Below are positions 38,074-45,933 of a DNA stretch of 64,000 nt, piece by piece. The DNA is taken from the NCBI GenBank assembly GCA_040007035.1, contig JBDTVU010000003.1, positions 12,757 to 76,756 of the forward strand, written 5' to 3'. Source of the stretch: CAIWHR01 sp040007035 (GTDB lineage: Bacteria; Pseudomonadota; Gammaproteobacteria; Burkholderiales; Casimicrobiaceae). The translations under genes and the position numbers were made by a program. Position 1 is the stretch's first letter, and each line of letters opens with the position of its first letter. The notes beneath the pieces were generated by a model. It did not search any database. It had not been told where the DNA came from and saw only the letters and a list, made by a program, of their open reading frames with translations.

Positions 38074-38766
38074 TCAGTGCAGCCGCTGCCGCGACTTGCG
38101 CGTGTCGGGCTGCGGGCCGCGCCGCGCGCCGCCGCTGCGGGTCTTGGCGGCGGTCGTCCGCTCCTGCCAGAAGCGATGGATCAGCACCGCGGCAACCGGC
38201 AGCTCGTCGATCAGGCCCTCGCGCTTCTCCTCGCTGTCGACCCACTCGGTGAAGTCGTCGTCGCGGTCGCCGAACGCCAGCGCTTCGATCGGGAAGATCC
38301 AGTCGCGTGCATCGTGCGCGTCGAAGAGCGGTTGCCACGGATCTTCGCGGAGCTTGACGCCGGCCATGTAGCCCTCGCACCACGCGGTGGCTTCCGGCGG
38401 CGCGCGCTCAGCCTTCTTCGCCTTCACCTCGTCGGTCATGTAGAGCAGCGGATGGAAGCGCGTCGGCGCCTCGATCAGCGTGCGCTGGATGCCGACCTGA
38501 TGGCGCATCATCAGCCCCATGATCCGCTGTGCCTGCTCGCTGCCGGTGAACGCCGGCGACGCCGTGCGGCCGCCTTCGCTCCAGACCTGCGGCAGCCACT
38601 CGGACGGCTGGATCGCCTCCGGCCCGCTGACGATCGCGGTGAGGTAGCCGTCGAGCATCTCGAGGTCCATGCAGTCCTGCGGCACAGCGTCGGAGCCGAG
38701 AAAGGCCTCCATTTCGTCCAGTTCGGCGTCGGTCAGAGGTTCGTCGATGGCGCGGGGATCGGTCAT
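38074..38766 (-). CDS. UPF0149/YecA family protein
   Basis: A 230-residue soluble protein of the YgfB/YecA family, seen in LTDAELDEMEAFLGSDAVPQ, MLDGYLTAIVSGPE and the AWCEGYMAGVKLREDPWQPL helix. The C-terminal 25 residues are basic and lack the Cys/His SEC-C zinc motif often found in YecA proteins. Function is unknown. It is divergent from the dnr-like gene (153-bp gap, no clear FNR box). Confidence 0.85.
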   Translation of the reverse strand: MTDPRAIDEPLTDAELDEMEAFLGSDAVPQDCMDLEMLDGYLTAIVSGPEAIQPSEWLPQVWSEGGRTASPAFTGSEQAQRIMGLMMRHQVGIQRTLIEAPTRFHPLLYMTDEVKAKKAERAPPEATAWCEGYMAGVKLREDPWQPLFDAHDARDWIFPIEALAFGDRDDDFTEWVDSEEKREGLIDELPVAAVLIHRFWQERTTAAKTRSGGARRGPQPDTRKSRQRLH

Positions 38767-38919
38767 GACAGGCTTTCGGGGATTCGGGTACGTCGGAACC
38801 CGACATCATCGCCCCGCGCGACGATCGGCGCAACCCAAACCGTGCGAAACGCGACGCGTTCGACGCTGTGGTACGCTTGCCGCCGCCCTTGCCTGTCGCC
38901 GCCCGCGGGCGCAGAACCG

Positions 38920-39609
38920 ATGCCGCCACCGAAGATCAAGACCCAGTCATTCCTCGCCAACCTGCCACTCTTCAAGGAGCTGGCGCCGGCCGAGATCGAC
39001 CGCATCGCGGCCGGCACCACCGAGCTGCACGTCCCGCGCGGCGAGATCCTGTTCAACAAGGGCGACGTCTGCTCCGGCTTCCACCTCGTCGTGTTCGGGC
39101 AGGTCAAGCTGTCGTTCGTCACCTCGCAGGGCAGCGAAAAGGTCGTCGAGATCATCGGGCCGGGCTACTCGTTCGGCGAGGCGCTGATGTTCATGGAGAC
39201 CCCGTACCTGCTGATGGCGCAGACGCTCGCCGACTCGCTGCTGTTGCTGGTGTCGAAGCAGACGGTGTTCGACGAGCTCCAGCGCGACCCGCAGTTCGCC
39301 AAGCGGATGCTGGCCGGCCTCTCGCGCCGGCTGCATGGCCTGATCACCGACGTCGAGAGCTACTCGATGCAGTCCGGCACGCAACGCGTGATCGGCTACC
39401 TCCTGCGGCAGGACGTCGAGCGCGCCGACGACACGACCGAGTCGTACACGGTGACGCTGCCGACGTCGAAGGCGATCGTCGCCTCGCGCTTGAACCTCAC
39501 CCCCGAGCATTTCTCGCGGATCCTGCACGATCTTGCCGACGCGGGGCTCATTGCTGTTGATGGGCGGGAAGTGAAGATCGCGAATGTGGAGAGGCTGCGC
39601 GGGGGTTAA
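38920..39609 (+). CDS. Crp/Fnr family regulator, Dnr-like (no FNR cysteine cluster)
   Basis: A 229-residue protein with a cyclic-nucleotide-binding-fold sensor domain (residues 15-130) and a winged helix C-terminus. The recognition helix reads LTPEHFSRIL: Glu196, Ser199 and Arg200 give the E-x-x-S-R pattern that reads TTGAT half-sites. Only one cysteine is present, so it cannot hold FNR's [4Fe-4S] cluster and is better matched to the NO/heme-responsive Dnr group. It is the natural candidate for the TTGAY-N4-RTCAA boxes upstream of frd, por, nir, nor and ubi genes here. Start: ATG 38920; the longer frame from 38032 is a shadow. The ribosome-binding site is weak. Confidence 0.88.
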   Translation: MPPPKIKTQSFLANLPLFKELAPAEIDRIAAGTTELHVPRGEILFNKGDVCSGFHLVVFGQVKLSFVTSQGSEKVVEIIGPGYSFGEALMFMETPYLLMAQTLADSLLLLVSKQTVFDELQRDPQFAKRMLAGLSRRLHGLITDVESYSMQSGTQRVIGYLLRQDVERADDTTESYTVTLPTSKAIVASRLNLTPEHFSRILHDLADAGLIAVDGREVKIANVERLRGG

Positions 39610-39618
39610 TGGGGGGTT

Positions 39619-39680
39619 AATGGGGTCAGGTTAAATTATCAATTTGTAACAGCCCCCAGCGCGGCCGCCGACGGCAATCG
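39619..39680 (+). repeat. Direct repeat, left-end copy A of the RAYT element
   Basis: 62 nt beginning AATGGGGTCAGG and ending GACGGCAATCG. It is repeated almost exactly at 39695-39755 (one C fewer). It starts 10 bp after the dnr-like stop. Confidence 0.85.
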
Positions 39681-39694
39681 TGGGGTAATGGGGT

Positions 39695-39755
39695 AATGGG
39701 GTCAGGTTAAATTATCAATTTGTAACAGCCCCAGCGCGGCCGCCGACGGCAATCG
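39695..39755 (+). repeat. Direct repeat, left-end copy B of the RAYT element
   Basis: 61 nt, identical to copy A except for one missing C in the run after AACAG. It contains the left terminal sequence AATGGGGTCAGG and the TTATCAATT half-palindrome, and abuts the 3' end of the transposase gene. Confidence 0.85.
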
Positions 39756-39757
39756 AG

Positions 39758-40465
39758 TCAGGTTGCCTTATCCGCGCGCGCCGGCCACGGTCGGCCAACC
39801 GGTGCGATGTCCACGCGACGACGGCCCAGCATCTCGGCTATCCGCTGCTGGAAGCGCGAATCCCCGAGCACGCGATTCCGGTTGACGTGGTTCCGTATGG
39901 CGGCGAGCTCGTCGTCGCCCCATGCCGTCGAAACGAACTCCCGCCACGCCTGTGCGCGGAGGCTTCTCGACGCGCCGAGGCACCGGTACTCGTCGTGCGG
40001 TGTAAGCCAATCGGCACCGTCGAAGCCGGCGTTGTGCCGATAGCTCGACCAAGGATAGTCCTCGGGCTGCGCCACCATCCGCGCCCGCACCGGGTTGAGC
40101 TCGATGTAGCGCATGCAGGCCAGCAGGTAGCGTTCGCTCTGGACCAGGCTGCCGCGAAAGCGGCCTTCGAACAGCGTGCCGGTGCGGGCATAGAGGTTGT
40201 TGACGCGCCGCACGTAGCGCAGCCCGATCAATTGCATCATCGACGATAACCCGCCGGGCGAGCGCCCGCTCGCCAGCAGGTGGACGTGATTGGTCATAAG
40301 CGCGTATGCGTGGATAGCCACGTCGCAACGCGACGCCGCGTCGGCCAGGACGTCCAGGTAAAGCACGCGGTCGGCGTCGCGAAAGAAGCACGGCTGACGA
40401 TCGACTCCGCGCACGACGACGTGCTGCGGTACGCCGATGACGTCGATCCGGGGCAGGCGGGCCAT
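39758..40465 (-). CDS. REP-associated tyrosine (Y1/HUH) transposase, TnpA_REP family
   Basis: A 235-residue IS200-like protein. The HUH motif is in MTNHVHLLASG, preceded by the PQHVVVRGVDRQPCFF strand. The catalytic Tyr lies in the LRYVRRVNNLYARTGTLFEG helix, followed by RYIELNPVRARMV and YPWSSYRHN, all hallmarks of RAYTs. RAYTs are domesticated single-copy transposases that act on REP palindromes. Start: ATG 40465; the frame above it to 40558 is not conserved. It appears intact. It is flanked by short palindromes and separates dnr from the nir cluster. Confidence 0.92.
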   Translation of the reverse strand: MARLPRIDVIGVPQHVVVRGVDRQPCFFRDADRVLYLDVLADAASRCDVAIHAYALMTNHVHLLASGRSPGGLSSMMQLIGLRYVRRVNNLYARTGTLFEGRFRGSLVQSERYLLACMRYIELNPVRARMVAQPEDYPWSSYRHNAGFDGADWLTPHDEYRCLGASRSLRAQAWREFVSTAWGDDELAAIRNHVNRNRVLGDSRFQQRIAEMLGRRRVDIAPVGRPWPARADKAT

Positions 40466-40575
40466 GGAACAACCGGGAAAATTCCGACCGCGCCAGCTTC
40501 CGCCGCGCGGCGTCCCCGCGCAATCAGCCGGACGGACAGGCCGCCGCGACCCACACATCCCTTAACAGCGGTGGG

Positions 40576-40601
40576 ATTGATAACTTACACTGACCCCATT
40601 A
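40576..40601. repeat. Right end of the RAYT element
   Basis: The 26-nt sequence ATTGATAACTTA...CCATTA is identical to the right half of the palindrome at 41069-41094. Confidence 0.8.
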
Positions 40602-40737
40602 TTTCCACGCGCGGTGTGTCATCATGGCCGCGGGCGCGGCAATTGTCCGCTCGATCCAAACGTGCGGGCGCGCCCGGGCGCGTGCACGAGGATCGCCGCC
40701 GACAGCGGCATGGAATCAATCAATCGGGGAATATGTC

Positions 40738-41004
40738 ATGGCCGATGAAGGCAAAGCAAAGACGCCGCTCGACGCTCTGCAGGATACGCTGTCCAGGCTG
40801 AAGGAGATGGCGCACTATTCGCAGACCAACATCGAAAAGCTCGCGGTGCTCTGGCTCGAAGTCAGCGAGGACAAGGAACAGAAGCAGTACGAGAAGATGA
40901 TCGACGAGGTCCTCAAGCGCCAGAATCAGTTCCAGGAGGCGATCGCGCCGCTGATCGAGGCCTACGAGAAGGAAACCGTGCGGCTCAAGGGCGAAGCACA
41001 ATAG
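40738..41004 (+). CDS. Small helical, charged hypothetical protein, 88 aa
   Basis: This soluble 88-residue protein is almost entirely predicted helix, rich in Glu, Lys and Gln (ALQDTLSRLKEMAHYSQTNI, then EVSEDKEQKQYEKMIDEVLK and AYEKETVRLKGEAQ). The heptad-like spacing suggests a coiled coil or bundle, phasin-like in flavour but without a recognisable phasin motif. The ATG at 40738 follows GGGGA. A longer frame from 40624 is low-complexity Arg-rich and was rejected. It lies between the RAYT unit and the end of the nir operon. Confidence 0.65.
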   Translation: MADEGKAKTPLDALQDTLSRLKEMAHYSQTNIEKLAVLWLEVSEDKEQKQYEKMIDEVLKRQNQFQEAIAPLIEAYEKETVRLKGEAQ

Positions 41005-41044
41005 ACGGGCCGTCTTCCACCCGCCACCGGCGCCTGCAGCGTCG

Positions 41045-41094
41045 TAATGGGGTCAGGTTACCTTATCAATTGATAACTTACACTGACCCCATTA
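41045..41094. repeat. Solo REP-type palindrome
   Basis: Perfect 12-bp terminal inverted repeats, TAATGGGGTCAG (41045-41056) and CTGACCCCATTA (41083-41094), enclose a 14-bp perfect palindrome TTATCAATTGATAA (41063-41076). It sits exactly between the convergent ends of the 88-aa gene and nirN and may also act as a bidirectional terminator. Confidence 0.85.
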
Positions 41095-41098
41095 ATGA

Positions 41099-42736
41099 TC
41101 AGTGGCTCGTCCCCGCCGACCCAGTCACCTTGTTCCACACGTTGTACTTGCCCACGGGTTTGTTCGCCGGGATCCGCTTGATCTCCGTGAACGTCGCCGC
41201 ATCGTAGACGACGATCGCGCCGTCGGTCTCCCAGACGCTCGCCAGCGCGTACTTGCCGTAGCGATCGAACTCGATGTGCGCGGCCGTCTTCCCCGGCGCG
41301 GGGGTCAATGACTTCACCACCGCCAGCGTCCGCTTGTCGATCACCTGCAGCGTGTCCTTCGCCGGGCTGTTCATCGAATCCACCCACGCGTAGGGTGTCG
41401 CCTCGTGGCTGCGCAGGAAGAAGCCGGGGCCGTTGACGGGAATCGCGGCGATGGTCTTCCAGTCCTTCATGTCGATGACGCTGACGACGCCGTCCTTCAG
41501 GTTCGTCGTCGCCATCACCGGCTTGCCCTGCCACTCCCAGGTGATGCCGGAGCCGAGATGCGGCAGGCCGGGCAGGTCGACCGTCGCGATCTTGCGGCGA
41601 ACGTTGAGGTTAACCACCTGACCCTTGCCAGCCTCGCGCGACGCGCCGATCAGGTGGTCGTATTTCTGGTCGAAGAAGAAGTCGTCGAGGATGTCGTCGA
41701 GCACGATCCGCCGCACCGGGAACGGACCTTTCTCGACGACGCCCTCGCCCATCCGGTAGTCGTGGACGAAACCTTCGTACACCGGCGGCGCCTTCGGGTC
41801 GTACGTCAGCTCCCACACCTCGGGAATGTCCTTCAGCGCGACGACGAAGCTCTGCCGCGGCGCGGCGTCGTAGACCGCCGACACGCGCGACGACTTGCCG
41901 GTCTTGTCCGCGACCGGAATGATCTTCACCAGCGAGAGGTCGCGCGCGTCGAGCACGACCAGCGTGTGCGGCAGATAGTTGCCGGCCATCACCCACTTGC
42001 CGTCGCCGGACACCGCGATGTTGCGGGTGTTGATGCCGGCGCGGACTTCGGCCACCGTCTTCAGGTTCCACAGGTCGTACTTGGCGACCCAGCCGTCGCG
42101 CGACGCGAAGAAGACGTAGCGGCCGTCCGGCGTGAACTTCGGCCCGCCGTGCAGCGCATAGCGTGTCGGGAAGCGCGCGAGCCGGACGAGCTTGTCGCCG
42201 TCGAGAATCGACGCGTGGTGGTCGCCCGCCTCAACGACGACGAACAGGTTCATCGGGTCGGCGTCGAACTGCGGCTTGTCCGGCAGCGAGCCCTCGCGAT
42301 GATGGACGACGCGCGACGCCTCGATCTCCGCGGCGCCCCACACCGGCCGCGCCGCCGGTGGCGTGTAGACGTACGCAACCAGCGTGTCGATCTCGTCCTT
42401 GCCCAGCTTGTCGGCGAACGCCGGCATCTGCGTGGCAAGCCGGCCCTTGGCGATGGTGTCGGCGGCGGCCGGGCGGCGCAACCGCTCGAGGTTCTCGGGC
42501 AGCAGCGCAGGGCCCGTGCCGCCGAGGCGGTCGGCACCGTGGCAGGCTGCGCAGTGCGTCGCGTAGTTCGTTGCGGCCGTCGCCGGCGCCAGGGCGGTCT
42601 GCGCCGCCGCCGTCGTCGCGGCGGCCGCGACGACGACCAGCACCGCGACGATCAGGTACACCGCCCAGCCGATCGCGCAGCGCCAGCGGGACAGCGCCGA
42701 TTTCGCGTGCCCGTCATTTGCGCAACCGCAGCTCAT
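41099..42736 (-). CDS. nirN: NirN, c/d1-type dihydro-heme d1 dehydrogenase
   Basis: A 545-residue periplasmic protein. An N-terminal helix (about 21-45) exports it. A cytochrome c domain follows (CAACHG, Cys62/Cys65/His66), then an eight-bladed d1-type propeller (GGPKFTPDGRYVFFASRDGW, then KYDLWNL; VMAGNYLPHTLVVLDARDL). NirN makes the last double bond of heme d1 before NirS insertion. It resembles NirS but is shorter at the N-terminus and is clustered with nirJ. Its ATG overlaps the nirJ stop (ATGA). It is the last gene of the long nir operon. Confidence 0.9.
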   Translation of the reverse strand: MSCGCANDGHAKSALSRWRCAIGWAVYLIVAVLVVVAAAATTAAAQTALAPATAATNYATHCAACHGADRLGGTGPALLPENLERLRRPAAADTIAKGRLATQMPAFADKLGKDEIDTLVAYVYTPPAARPVWGAAEIEASRVVHHREGSLPDKPQFDADPMNLFVVVEAGDHHASILDGDKLVRLARFPTRYALHGGPKFTPDGRYVFFASRDGWVAKYDLWNLKTVAEVRAGINTRNIAVSGDGKWVMAGNYLPHTLVVLDARDLSLVKIIPVADKTGKSSRVSAVYDAAPRQSFVVALKDIPEVWELTYDPKAPPVYEGFVHDYRMGEGVVEKGPFPVRRIVLDDILDDFFFDQKYDHLIGASREAGKGQVVNLNVRRKIATVDLPGLPHLGSGITWEWQGKPVMATTNLKDGVVSVIDMKDWKTIAAIPVNGPGFFLRSHEATPYAWVDSMNSPAKDTLQVIDKRTLAVVKSLTPAPGKTAAHIEFDRYGKYALASVWETDGAIVVYDAATFTEIKRIPANKPVGKYNVWNKVTGSAGTSH

Positions 42737-43935
42737 GCGACCTCGGCTTTCCGCACCCGGACGTACGGCTTCAGCTTGATGCGCTCGTAACCACCCTCGA
42801 TGCCGAGCTCGTCGTCGTCGAGGTAGCAGCCGGGATCCTCGGCCCACGCGTCGCCGGTCAACTGGAACGCACGGACGCGGGTGTTGCCGCCGCAGACGTC
42901 GAAGTAACCGCACGCGCCGCACCGGCCCTTCACCGCTCGCGGCGAGGCCTTCATCCCGGCCATGAGCGGATCGGACGTGTCCTGCCAGATTGCGGAAAAC
43001 GGCCGCGCCTTGACGTTGCCGAGCGAGTAGTTCCACCAGAACGTGTCGGGATGGACGTCGCCGAGGTTGTCGATGTTGGCGACGTTGACCCCCGACGAAT
43101 TGCCGCCCCATTGCGCGAGCTTTGCGTGGAGATGCGCCTCGCGTTCGGGGAAGCGCACACGAACCCAGTGCAGCAGGTACACGGCGTCGGCGTCGTTGTT
43201 GCCGGTGACGAACTCCCGCGGCCGGCCGGCCTCGACGTGGCGCCACGCGGTGTCGAAGACGAGGTCCATCGCATCGCGCGTCGTGCGGAACATCGCGTCC
43301 TTCTTGCGGTTGATGTTGCCGCGGCCGCCGTAGTTGAGGTGCGACAGGTAGAACTTGTCGACGCGCTCCGCTTCCATCAGGTCGAGCAGGCCCGGGAGGT
43401 CGTGCGCGTTGTCCTGCGTCAGCGTGAAGCGCAGGCCGACCTTGATGCCGGCATCGCGACAAAGCCGGAGCCCGGCGAGCGATGCCGCAAACGCGCCGGC
43501 CTTGCGCCGGAACCGGTCGTGCGTCGCCTCGATGCCATCGAGGCTGATGCCGACGTAGTCGAAGCCGACGGCGGCGATCCTCGGCAGCATCGCCGCGTCG
43601 ATCAGCGTGCCGTTGGTCGACAGGCCGACGTAGAAGCCCAGTGCCTTCGCCCGATGCGCGATGTCGAAGAAATCCGGCCGCAGGAGAGGTTCCCCGCCGG
43701 AGAGGATCAGCACCGGGACGTGGAAGCTCTTGAGGTCGTCCATCGTGCGGAAGACCTCTGCCGTCGTCAGCTCGCCGGGAAAGTCGATGTCGGCCGAGAT
43801 CGAGTAGCAGTGCTGGCACGCGAGGTTGCAGCGCCGGACGAGGTTCCAGATGACGACGGGGCCGGGCGGATTGCGTTTCGGCCCGAGCGGTGTAGGCGCC
43901 TTCACTTCCTGCAGGTACTGGGTGACGCGGAACAT
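42733..43935 (-). CDS. nirJ: NirJ, radical SAM heme d1 biosynthesis enzyme
   Basis: A 400-residue radical SAM protein. The cluster motif CNLACQHC is at 36-43, SGGEPLLRP is the GGE motif, and a C-terminal SPASM-like Cys set is present (CGACGYFDVCGG, then a Cys in AEDPGCYLDD). NirJ removes the propionate side chains of didecarboxysiroheme to form the oxo groups of heme d1. It lies between nirH and nirN, 12 bp after nirH. Confidence 0.95.
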   Translation of the reverse strand: MFRVTQYLQEVKAPTPLGPKRNPPGPVVIWNLVRRCNLACQHCYSISADIDFPGELTTAEVFRTMDDLKSFHVPVLILSGGEPLLRPDFFDIAHRAKALGFYVGLSTNGTLIDAAMLPRIAAVGFDYVGISLDGIEATHDRFRRKAGAFAASLAGLRLCRDAGIKVGLRFTLTQDNAHDLPGLLDLMEAERVDKFYLSHLNYGGRGNINRKKDAMFRTTRDAMDLVFDTAWRHVEAGRPREFVTGNNDADAVYLLHWVRVRFPEREAHLHAKLAQWGGNSSGVNVANIDNLGDVHPDTFWWNYSLGNVKARPFSAIWQDTSDPLMAGMKASPRAVKGRCGACGYFDVCGGNTRVRAFQLTGDAWAEDPGCYLDDDELGIEGGYERIKLKPYVRVRKAEVA

Positions 43936-43947
43936 GGAGCTCTCTGT

Positions 43948-44445
43948 TCAGCCGGCGGCGCCGAAGCGCAGGCCGGTCTTCTTCAGGATGGCGGTGCTGT
44001 AGAGGACGTCGTGCGCGCGGGCGGCCGATCCGAGAACAGCAGTGATTTCCTCGACCTTCGCCGCGACCTCGTCGCGGCTCTTCCCGTGCACCATCGCGAA
44101 CAGGTTGTAGCGCCACACCGGCAGCCGGCGCGGCCGGCGGTAGCAGTGCGACACGCAGTCGAGCGCACCGACGCGCACGCCGAGCGCGTCGACTGCGTCG
44201 TCGTCGACGTCCCACACGCTCATCCCGTTCGCCGTCCAGCCGAGCAGGTAGTGGTTCGGCACTGCACCAATCCGGCGGATCGCGCCGGACGCCAGCATCG
44301 CTTCGATCCGCGCCATCACGAGTTCCGGCGCGACGCCGGTCGCCGCGGCGACCGCGTGGTACGGCCGCGGCACGCGCGGAAGCCCGGCCTGCAGCGCGCG
44401 GACCAGCGCGCGGTCGAGCTCGGCGGTGGTGGCGGGCGCGTTCAT
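43948..44445 (-). CDS. nirH: NirH, Lrp-like siroheme decarboxylase subunit
   Basis: A 165-residue AsnC/Lrp-like protein (N-terminal winged helix ALVRALQAGLPRVPRPYHAV, then DCVSHCYRRPRRLPVWRYNL and FAMVHGKSRDEV) that with NirDL and NirG decarboxylates siroheme. The HCYRRPR/WRYNLFAMVHG pattern marks the NirH/NirL half of the family. It starts one base after the nirG stop. It is not a transcription factor despite the fold. Confidence 0.88.
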   Translation of the reverse strand: MNAPATTAELDRALVRALQAGLPRVPRPYHAVAAATGVAPELVMARIEAMLASGAIRRIGAVPNHYLLGWTANGMSVWDVDDDAVDALGVRVGALDCVSHCYRRPRRLPVWRYNLFAMVHGKSRDEVAAKVEEITAVLGSAARAHDVLYSTAILKKTGLRFGAAG

Positions 44446-44446
44446 C

Positions 44447-44896
44447 TCAGGCCGGCAATTTCAACTCGACGAAGTACTCGCGCTCTTTCGGGAACGCGTA
44501 CACCGGCAGGCCCGTCTCGCGCTCGATCTGCGCGATCGCCGCGGCAATCTCTTCCGGCGTCTCGGTGCCGAGGACGAACCAGAGGTTGAGATCGTGCTCG
44601 CGCGCATAGTTGTGCGCGACCTCGGGCAGCGCGTTGACGGCGGCGACGACGCGGTCCCATTCCGTCGCGGGCACGTGCATCGCCGCCAGCGTGAACGCGC
44701 CGCCGAGCACCGCGGCGTCGAACAGCGGGCCGAAGCGGGTCAGCGTGCCGTCGGCGAGCATCCGGTCGAGGCGCGCGATCAGCTCGTCCTCGGTCAACCC
44801 GAGCGGCTCTGCGGCGACGAGGTACGGCCGCTCGCAGACGGGGAAGCCGCCGTGCAGCGCGTTGACGATCCGGCGGTCGGTCGCGTCCATCGTCAT
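44447..44896 (-). CDS. nirG: NirG, Lrp-like siroheme decarboxylase subunit
   Basis: A 149-residue protein (DATDRRIVNALHGGFPVCER, then TRFGPLFDAAVLGG and EVAHNYAREHDLNLWFVLGT) of the NirD/NirG half of the siroheme decarboxylase family. ATG 44896 is used (MTMDAT). It lies 13 bp after nirDL. Confidence 0.88.
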   Translation of the reverse strand: MTMDATDRRIVNALHGGFPVCERPYLVAAEPLGLTEDELIARLDRMLADGTLTRFGPLFDAAVLGGAFTLAAMHVPATEWDRVVAAVNALPEVAHNYAREHDLNLWFVLGTETPEEIAAAIAQIERETGLPVYAFPKEREYFVELKLPA

Positions 44897-44909
44897 CGGC
44901 CCGCCACCT

Positions 44910-45929
44910 TCAGGCCGCCAGTGCCGCGGCGGACGCCACCGCCGGCAGCCGCGTGTAGCGCGCGCCGCACTGCTTGAACGCGCGCTGCGAATAGAGGACT
45001 GCCGACGCGTACCGGTCGAGGCCGTGCGCGGCGACGATCTCGTTGCGCCGCGCGTCGACCGTCGGCCGGTCGCGGCCGTGCAGCATGCAGAACAGGTTGT
45101 AGCGCCATGCCGGCAGCGCCCGCGCGCGGCGGTAGCACAGCGTGACGCCGGGCTCGCGCGCGAGCGCCGCGCCGAGTGCGTCGGCATCGAAGTCGGGCAC
45201 GTCCCACACGCACATCGCGTTCGCCGTGTAACCGAGCGCGCGATGGCGGACGACGACGCCGAAGCGCTTGACCACACCTCGCGCAAGCCAGCCGTCGAGC
45301 GTGGCGATCACATCGGCCTCGGTCACGCCGGCAGCGGCCGCAACCGCCGCGTACGGCGCGCGGACGAGCGGCAGCCCGGGCTCCAGCGCCGCGACGATTC
45401 GGCAGTCAGCGTCGTCGAGCGCGACGGCGGCGGCGAGCCGCGGCAATGCGCCGGACGCCCCTTTCGCGTGTGGGCCGTCGAGATCGAAACCGAGATCGAT
45501 CCAGTAGTCGGCAACGAGCGGCAGCGCGATCGGCGGCAACCGCGCGTCGCGTCCGATCGCAGCCAGCGCCGCGTCGAGCGCCGCGCGGTCGGGCGCCGTC
45601 GCGACGAACCACAGGTTGTACCGGTGCTCGCGCTCGTAGTTGTGGTTGACCTCGGGCCGCGCCGACACGATTGCCGCGACGCGATCGAGATCGGCCGGCA
45701 GCACCGCGAGCGCGGCCAGCGTCGACACGCCGATCGCACCGGGACGGAACACGGCGCCCACGCGGCTCACCCGACCGTCGTCCTGCGCGCGTGCGAGTGC
45801 GGCCAGCACCCACGCCTCGTCGGTGCCGAGCGCGGCAGCCACGGCGCGGAACGGCTCGGGCACTCGCGGAAAGCCGTGCTGGAACTCGTTCAGCAGCCGC
45901 GCTTCACGCACGTCGACGGATGTCGTCAT
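44910..45929 (-). CDS. nirDL: NirD-NirL fused siroheme decarboxylase subunits
   Basis: A 339-residue fusion. Residues 1-150 resemble NirD (LLNEFQHGFPRVPEPFRAVA; EVNHNYEREHRYNLWFVATA) and 165-325 resemble NirL (LEPGLPLVRAPYAAVAAAAG; LCYRRARALPAWRYNLFCML, then HGRD). It converts siroheme to 12,18-didecarboxysiroheme with NirG and NirH. Fused NirDL occurs in several denitrifiers, whereas Pseudomonas has separate genes. It lies 4 bp after nirF. Confidence 0.92.
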   Translation of the reverse strand: MTTSVDVREARLLNEFQHGFPRVPEPFRAVAAALGTDEAWVLAALARAQDDGRVSRVGAVFRPGAIGVSTLAALAVLPADLDRVAAIVSARPEVNHNYEREHRYNLWFVATAPDRAALDAALAAIGRDARLPPIALPLVADYWIDLGFDLDGPHAKGASGALPRLAAAVALDDADCRIVAALEPGLPLVRAPYAAVAAAAGVTEADVIATLDGWLARGVVKRFGVVVRHRALGYTANAMCVWDVPDFDADALGAALAREPGVTLCYRRARALPAWRYNLFCMLHGRDRPTVDARRNEIVAAHGLDRYASAVLYSQRAFKQCGARYTRLPAVASAAALAA

Positions 45930-45933
45930 CGCG

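Larger units (their letters stand above)
39695..40601. mobile_element. REP-associated (RAYT) element with matching ends
   Basis: About 907 bp bounded by AATGGGGTCAGG on the left and, in inverted orientation, CTGACCCCATT on the right, with the inner half-palindromes TTATCAATT and ATTGATAA. It encloses one Y1 transposase gene. The two ends together equal the compact palindrome at 41045-41094, which looks like the gene-less form of the same element. No target duplication can be defined. Confidence 0.7.

Noticed and set aside
39619..39755. Possible CRISPR array from the repeated 61-62-nt unit
   Set aside because: Only two near-adjacent copies with 14 nt between them and no cas genes. They match the end of a RAYT element.
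43948..45929. Lrp/AsnC transcription factors
   Set aside because: nirDL, nirG and nirH have Lrp-like folds, but sequence motifs and cluster position identify siroheme decarboxylase subunits.
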